The notes under the pieces are model-generated. The model searched no databases. It worked only from the letters and a program-made list of their open reading frames with translations, and had not been told where the DNA came from. A stretch of 64,000 nucleotides of DNA. Source: Lycium barbarum (lineage: Eukaryota; Streptophyta; Magnoliopsida; Solanales; Solanaceae). Of the stretch, positions 61,656 through 64,000 are shown piece by piece; positions within the stretch are counted from its first letter, which is position 1; each line of letters starts with the position of its first letter. Made by a program: the position numbers and the translations under genes. The stretch is from assembly GCF_019175385.1 (NCBI RefSeq), contig NC_083345.1, positions 113,260,480 to 113,324,479 of the forward strand, written 5' to 3'.

Positions 61656-61729
61656 TAAAAAACTTGGCTAAAACCCACGCACATGTGCATCATTTCTTAT
61701 CTATTCAAAAAACTCTCTGTTTGGTGGAA

Positions 61730-62074
61730 ATGAATTCAGTTCCTTTGTCCATTGGAACATACATTCCAACAAACCACAACACACTCAAATCACTCTGTAT
61801 CAAAAATTCTCAAACAACAACTAACCCAATTCCACATTTTACCAAACTCAAAGAGACAGTTAGTCCATTGCCTTGTTTGTTCACAAGAAGAGAAGCTCTT
61901 ACTGCTCTTGGCTTGGGTTTTTCGGCGACTTTTTTCGAGTCGAATATTGAAGCATTTGCTGCAGAAGAAGCTACAACTACGGAATGTGAATTTGCAGTTA
62001 CTCCTTCAGGTCTTGCTTATTGTGATAAAGTTGTTGGTTATGGCCCTGAAGCTGTTAAAGGCCAATTGATCAAG
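61730..62074 (+). CDS. FKBP13: FKBP13-like thylakoid-lumen peptidyl-prolyl isomerase, exon 1
   Basis: ATG 61730 opens 115 codons ending QLIK at 62074, directly before a GT splice donor and at the exon border I recall for Arabidopsis FKBP13. Residues 1 to about 45 are Ser/Thr-rich and basic (chloroplast transit). RREALTALGLGFSATFF is a twin-arginine thylakoid signal ending at the processing-site-like AFAAEE. The mature start CEFAVTPSGLAYCDKVVGYG keeps both N-terminal cysteines that form the redox disulfide of FKBP13, and GPEAVKGQLIK leads into the FKBP fold. The catalytic domain is in later exons, not in this window. FKBP13 is a Tat-imported lumen immunophilin reported to interact with the Rieske protein. 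A TTG-led upstream extension (61664) was not used because an ATG fits the family. A foldback element ends just upstream and an Athila-type LTR starts 427 bp downstream. Confidence 0.92.
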
Positions 62075-62501
62075 GTTCATTTTCATCTTTCAACTTCTCT
62101 TTGATTTCATTTACTTGCTTTTAATGGTATAAAACACACCTAAACTATCAGTGAATTTCACACCGCAATTGTCAGTTGTTCAGCTAGTAAAAGAGAAAGC
62201 TGATAGTGAGTTAATCAGCTTCGAGATGTATCTTAATACATAGATGGTGATAGTTCAGGTAGGAAAAAGGAACAACCGATAGTTGGGTGGGCTATAAAAA
62301 CTCAAGAATAAGTGACAGTTCAGGTGTGTTTTGATCAATAACTCATTTTTCAGGTCGGGGTGGGGGGGAGAGAGATTTATTTCCACCTAGTTTTTAGAAG
62401 AATTAACTTAAATAGTTGTTCCACCTATCTGTCATGTGTATATGCAGGGACAAAAAACATAAATTTGCCTAACATTTTAATACTTTTAATCGTCTTTTGA
62501 G
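62075..62501 (+). other. Start of FKBP13 intron 1 (presumed)
   Basis: GT donor at 62075. No acceptor-exon pair matching FKBP13 exon 2 is seen before the LTR at 62502. Confidence 0.6.
62126..62337. mobile_element. Short foldback element in the presumed intron
   Basis: TAAAACACACCTAAACTATC (62129-62148) and GACAGTTCAGGTGTGTTTTG (62314-62333) are imperfect inverted repeats, with internal TGATAGTTCAGGTAGG. Its kind is common in nightshade introns. Confidence 0.55.
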
Positions 62502-63853
62502 TGTTAATACATAATTTTGTGCTTGATATTATATTTTTAATGTGTAGAAATAAAACGGTGTGAAGATAAAGAGATTTTGAGCAAAATTAAATAAAACGCG
62601 GAAGAAAAAGAACAGAGGAGTTAATTTGGAAGCTGCTAGCATATGAGAACGTGGGAAAATAAATGAAGAGTTGATCTATGTGGCTTTGTCGAGATGGAAT
62701 CATGTTATAATGATTAGTGAAAAATTGAAATTGGTGGAAAATTAAGGCAGGCAGCTAACTGAGCACGAGATGGTAAAATACTTAGAAAACTTTGTCTACA
62801 TGGAAGCTTCTGGAGGCATGGCACGCTGTTTCAGTTCAGCGCATTGGTGCGGCAACAAATTCACGTCCCTGAATCTTTTCCTGAGCTCGTAATTTTTTCT
62901 GGTCCGATTTGCATTTGGTTTTTAAAAGTTCTGGCCTTTTGGTATCATATAAATACATATTCTACAGGGTTTTTACATAACTTTGGAGAATTTGAAACTC
63001 TTAGTTCAGAACTTTTGACCTAGAAAAAGCTTCGAGCCACCGTGGAGGTCATAGTTACAGGGTTTTACCTTCTCTTCTTTGTAATACTTCTTTTTACATT
63101 TTTTTATTCGGATGATTTGTTATTTTTCCTCCATGTCTATGTAGAGCTAAACTCTTTAGTTCTAGGGTTTTGACACTATCATGAAAGTTGTGGTTTGATG
63201 ATTGTTGCTATCTATTGATTTCCATCTTTGAGTTGCTTATTTATTCTTGATCTTAATTGTTTGATTATTTGACGAAATAGTTGAGCACTTTCTGTGGTGC
63301 GTGAGTTGGACTTGAAAAAGGGAATTCACGTACATAATAATAATAAATAGAGTTTTTTCGATTTACTCGTTTCACTACTGAGGATAGAAATATACTATTT
63401 AGCCCTACTTAGTTGGTTACGGAGAAGTAAATGCGTTCTTGTTACCTCTGGCGATCATAGAAATATAGGCGTTATAGTAGCATCTACAGGCTTGTGAGTA
63501 GTTCGAAAGAATATCATAAAGTTAACATCAACCCGTCAACTAGTAACTCAGGAAATTGATAGGTAGAACGGTTTAAAGACTCAACTGGATGATTGTTAGT
63601 GGTCATAGCCTTAGATCTTTCTCTTCTCCGATAAAAATCTGGTCTTTCTTGGTTGAAGTTCATTATTTGCTTTCTTTTATTTTTAGTTAGTTTACAAATA
63701 TAAATTTGGATTTTATTTCTTGTTTAGATAATTAGCATCAGTTTTCTTTAGTAAATAGTTAATCATAAGTCCCTTTGGGTATGATATCTGGACTTTAAAA
63801 TCATATATTACTTGTACGACCACGTATACTTGCGTGTGCGTTTGGGAGCAACA
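62502..63853 (+). mobile_element. 5' LTR of an Athila-type element that runs off the window
   Basis: Proposed start TGTTAATACATAA; the end GGGAGCAACA is fixed by the primer-binding site that follows. About 1350 bp. CATATAAATACATA at 62947-62960 may be its TATA box. The partner LTR lies beyond 64000, so the start is less sure than the end. Confidence 0.75.
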
Positions 63854-63859
63854 AGTTTT

Positions 63860-63877
63860 TGGCGCCGTTACTGGGGA
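63860..63877 (+). other. Primer-binding site, tRNA-Asp type
   Basis: TGGCGCCGTTACTGGGGA differs at two positions from TGGCGCCGTTGCCGGGGA, the tRNA-Asp primer site typical of Athila/Tat elements. Confidence 0.9.
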
Positions 63878-63986
63878 CTTAGAAATTAACTGTTTATGTA
63901 GATTAGACTTTTCTTTTGTCTATTCAAGTTTTATTTTTAATTTGTTTTTTTATTTTTAATTTAATATTTTGGTTATCTTTCTTGAC

Positions 63987-64000
63987 ATGGCATCTTGGAA
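63987..64000 (+). CDS. Start of gag of the Athila-type element, cut by the window end
   Basis: ATG at 63987 begins MASW, 109 bases after the primer-binding site, where gag of these elements commonly starts. Only four full codons are visible. Confidence 0.45.

Noticed and set aside
61664..61729. Upstream TTG-led extension of the FKBP13 reading frame
   Set aside because: No ATG; the family begins with Met and a transit peptide, which the ATG at 61730 provides.

Overview
The window is nuclear DNA of a dicot plant, most likely a member of the Solanaceae. The grounds are a tRNA-derived SINE of the kind familiar from nightshade genomes, broken NLR genes resembling the Solanum R1/late-blight type, very long Tat/Ogre-type and chromovirus-type LTRs, and a plastid ycf1 fragment in nuclear context. 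No rRNA, CRISPR or functional tRNA gene is seen. Almost all of the 64 kb is transposable-element sequence. The only host gene that looks intact as far as it is visible is exon 1 of a thylakoid-lumen FKBP13-type immunophilin at 61730-62074.

Layout: 1-5446 is the 3' part of an Athila-lineage Ty3/gypsy element (integrase end, long post-pol region, 3' LTR). 5447-12300 holds decayed retroelement pieces (a gypsy protease fragment, a reverse-strand copia gag), a long AT-rich tandem-repeat field and a copia-like LTR remnant. 12355-17600 holds a SINE, an inverted pair of ankyrin/PGG gene fragments, two NLR gene fragments and several MITEs, one with a strongly G-rich core. 17605-36211 is a five-part nest that can be opened layer by layer from target-site duplications: a 5'-truncated LINE (17-bp TSD) is split by a solo LTR (TSD TTATT), which is split by a second LTR, which is itself split by a 3.8-kb Ogre-like solo LTR (TSD ATGAG) and by a complete 9.2-kb retrotransposon (TSD GCTGC) with 2.5-kb LTRs and a 4.2-kb interior without recognisable genes.

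36212-39962 is intergenic, with a compound microsatellite, a tandem duplication and a copia-like solo LTR. 39963-46685 is a complete Mutator-like element (MULE) with 119-bp terminal inverted repeats and a 9-bp TSD. It carries a broken MURA-type transposase, a small two-exon gene with a B3-like DNA-binding domain, and a three-exon reverse-strand gene with a GRF-type zinc finger and a coiled coil. A 1.2-kb non-autonomous relative (46998-48228, its own 9-bp TSD) lies 312 bp away. This two-element cluster is the most unusual thing in the window: a DNA transposon whose two accessory genes are open while its transposase is dead.

48229-52500 holds small foldback, Tourist-like and Helitron-like pieces. 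52507-55560 is a reverse-strand R1-like NLR pseudogene split by a second copy of the copia-like solo LTR. Next come a hAT-like CCGG-rich block, an AT-rich tract, a ycf1-derived plastid insert, and the 5' end of a reverse-strand chromovirus-like element whose LTR carries an array of palindromes. From 60379 a 1.3-kb foldback element ends about 75 bp upstream of the FKBP13 start codon. Downstream of its exon 1 a new Athila-type LTR, primer-binding site and gag start run off the window end, so the gene is either carrying a very large intron or is cut in two.
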